From: Desulfobacterales bacterium
GTDB lineage: Bacteria; Desulfobacterota; Desulfobacteria; Desulfobacterales; UBA11574
NCBI GenBank assembly: GCA_030601485.1
Contig: JAUVTO010000139.1
Span: 1 to 5,667, forward strand
Direction of reading: 5' to 3'
DNA: 5,667 nt
Each line of letters starts with the position of its first letter. Position 1 is the first letter of the stretch. The translations under genes were made by a program, and so were the position numbers. Positions 5,657 to 5,667 of the stretch are shown piece after piece. The notes beneath the pieces are model-generated. The model had not been told where the DNA came from. It made no database searches and saw only the letters and a program-made list of their open reading frames with translations.

Positions 5657-5667
5657 AAAAGAAAATT

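Overview
The window is an ordinary-looking chromosomal stretch with five confident protein genes, all on the + strand, separated by two repeat-rich intergenic gaps. The genes are a YegS/DgkB-type lipid kinase, pyrF, a small CxxCxxCC (YkgJ-like) cysteine-cluster protein, hisD and a two-PDZ HtrA/Do periplasmic protease. The host is a bacterium with a Gram-negative-style envelope protease. The style of the HisD and HtrA proteins and of the dispersed-looking repeats suggests a sulfate-reducing Desulfobacterota (deltaproteobacterial) lineage. This is an inference from recall, not from a search.

Layout. The lipid kinase fills 2-931. The region 932-1228 has no gene. It holds an approximately 230-bp non-coding segment bounded by imperfect inverted arms built from short tandem units, followed by a good extended -10 promoter (1184-1192). 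That promoter probably drives a tight three-gene unit: pyrF (1229-1969), a ykgJ-like gene 6 nt later (1976-2434), and hisD overlapping it by 14 nt (2421-3725). The gap 3726-4000 carries two tandem copies of a palindromic repeat made of 8-bp units. They end just before the ribosome binding site of htrA (4001-5464). The tail 5465-5667 holds no confident gene, only a very short ORF with a plausible ribosome binding site and a run of GAA-headed heptamers.

How the genes relate. PyrF performs the last step of UMP synthesis and HisD the last steps of histidine synthesis, so the middle unit is a biosynthetic operon with a probable metal-binding protein lodged in it. The lipid kinase and the HtrA protease belong to envelope lipid metabolism and envelope protein quality control, and look independently transcribed.

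The points most worth a second look are these: HisD has tryptophan where the family has an NAD-contacting glutamine, plus a short insertion next to another NAD contact; a cysteine-cluster protein is translationally coupled to zinc-dependent HisD; and the double hairpin in the htrA leader can pair in two alternative ways. I saw no clear sign of an entirely new multi-gene system.
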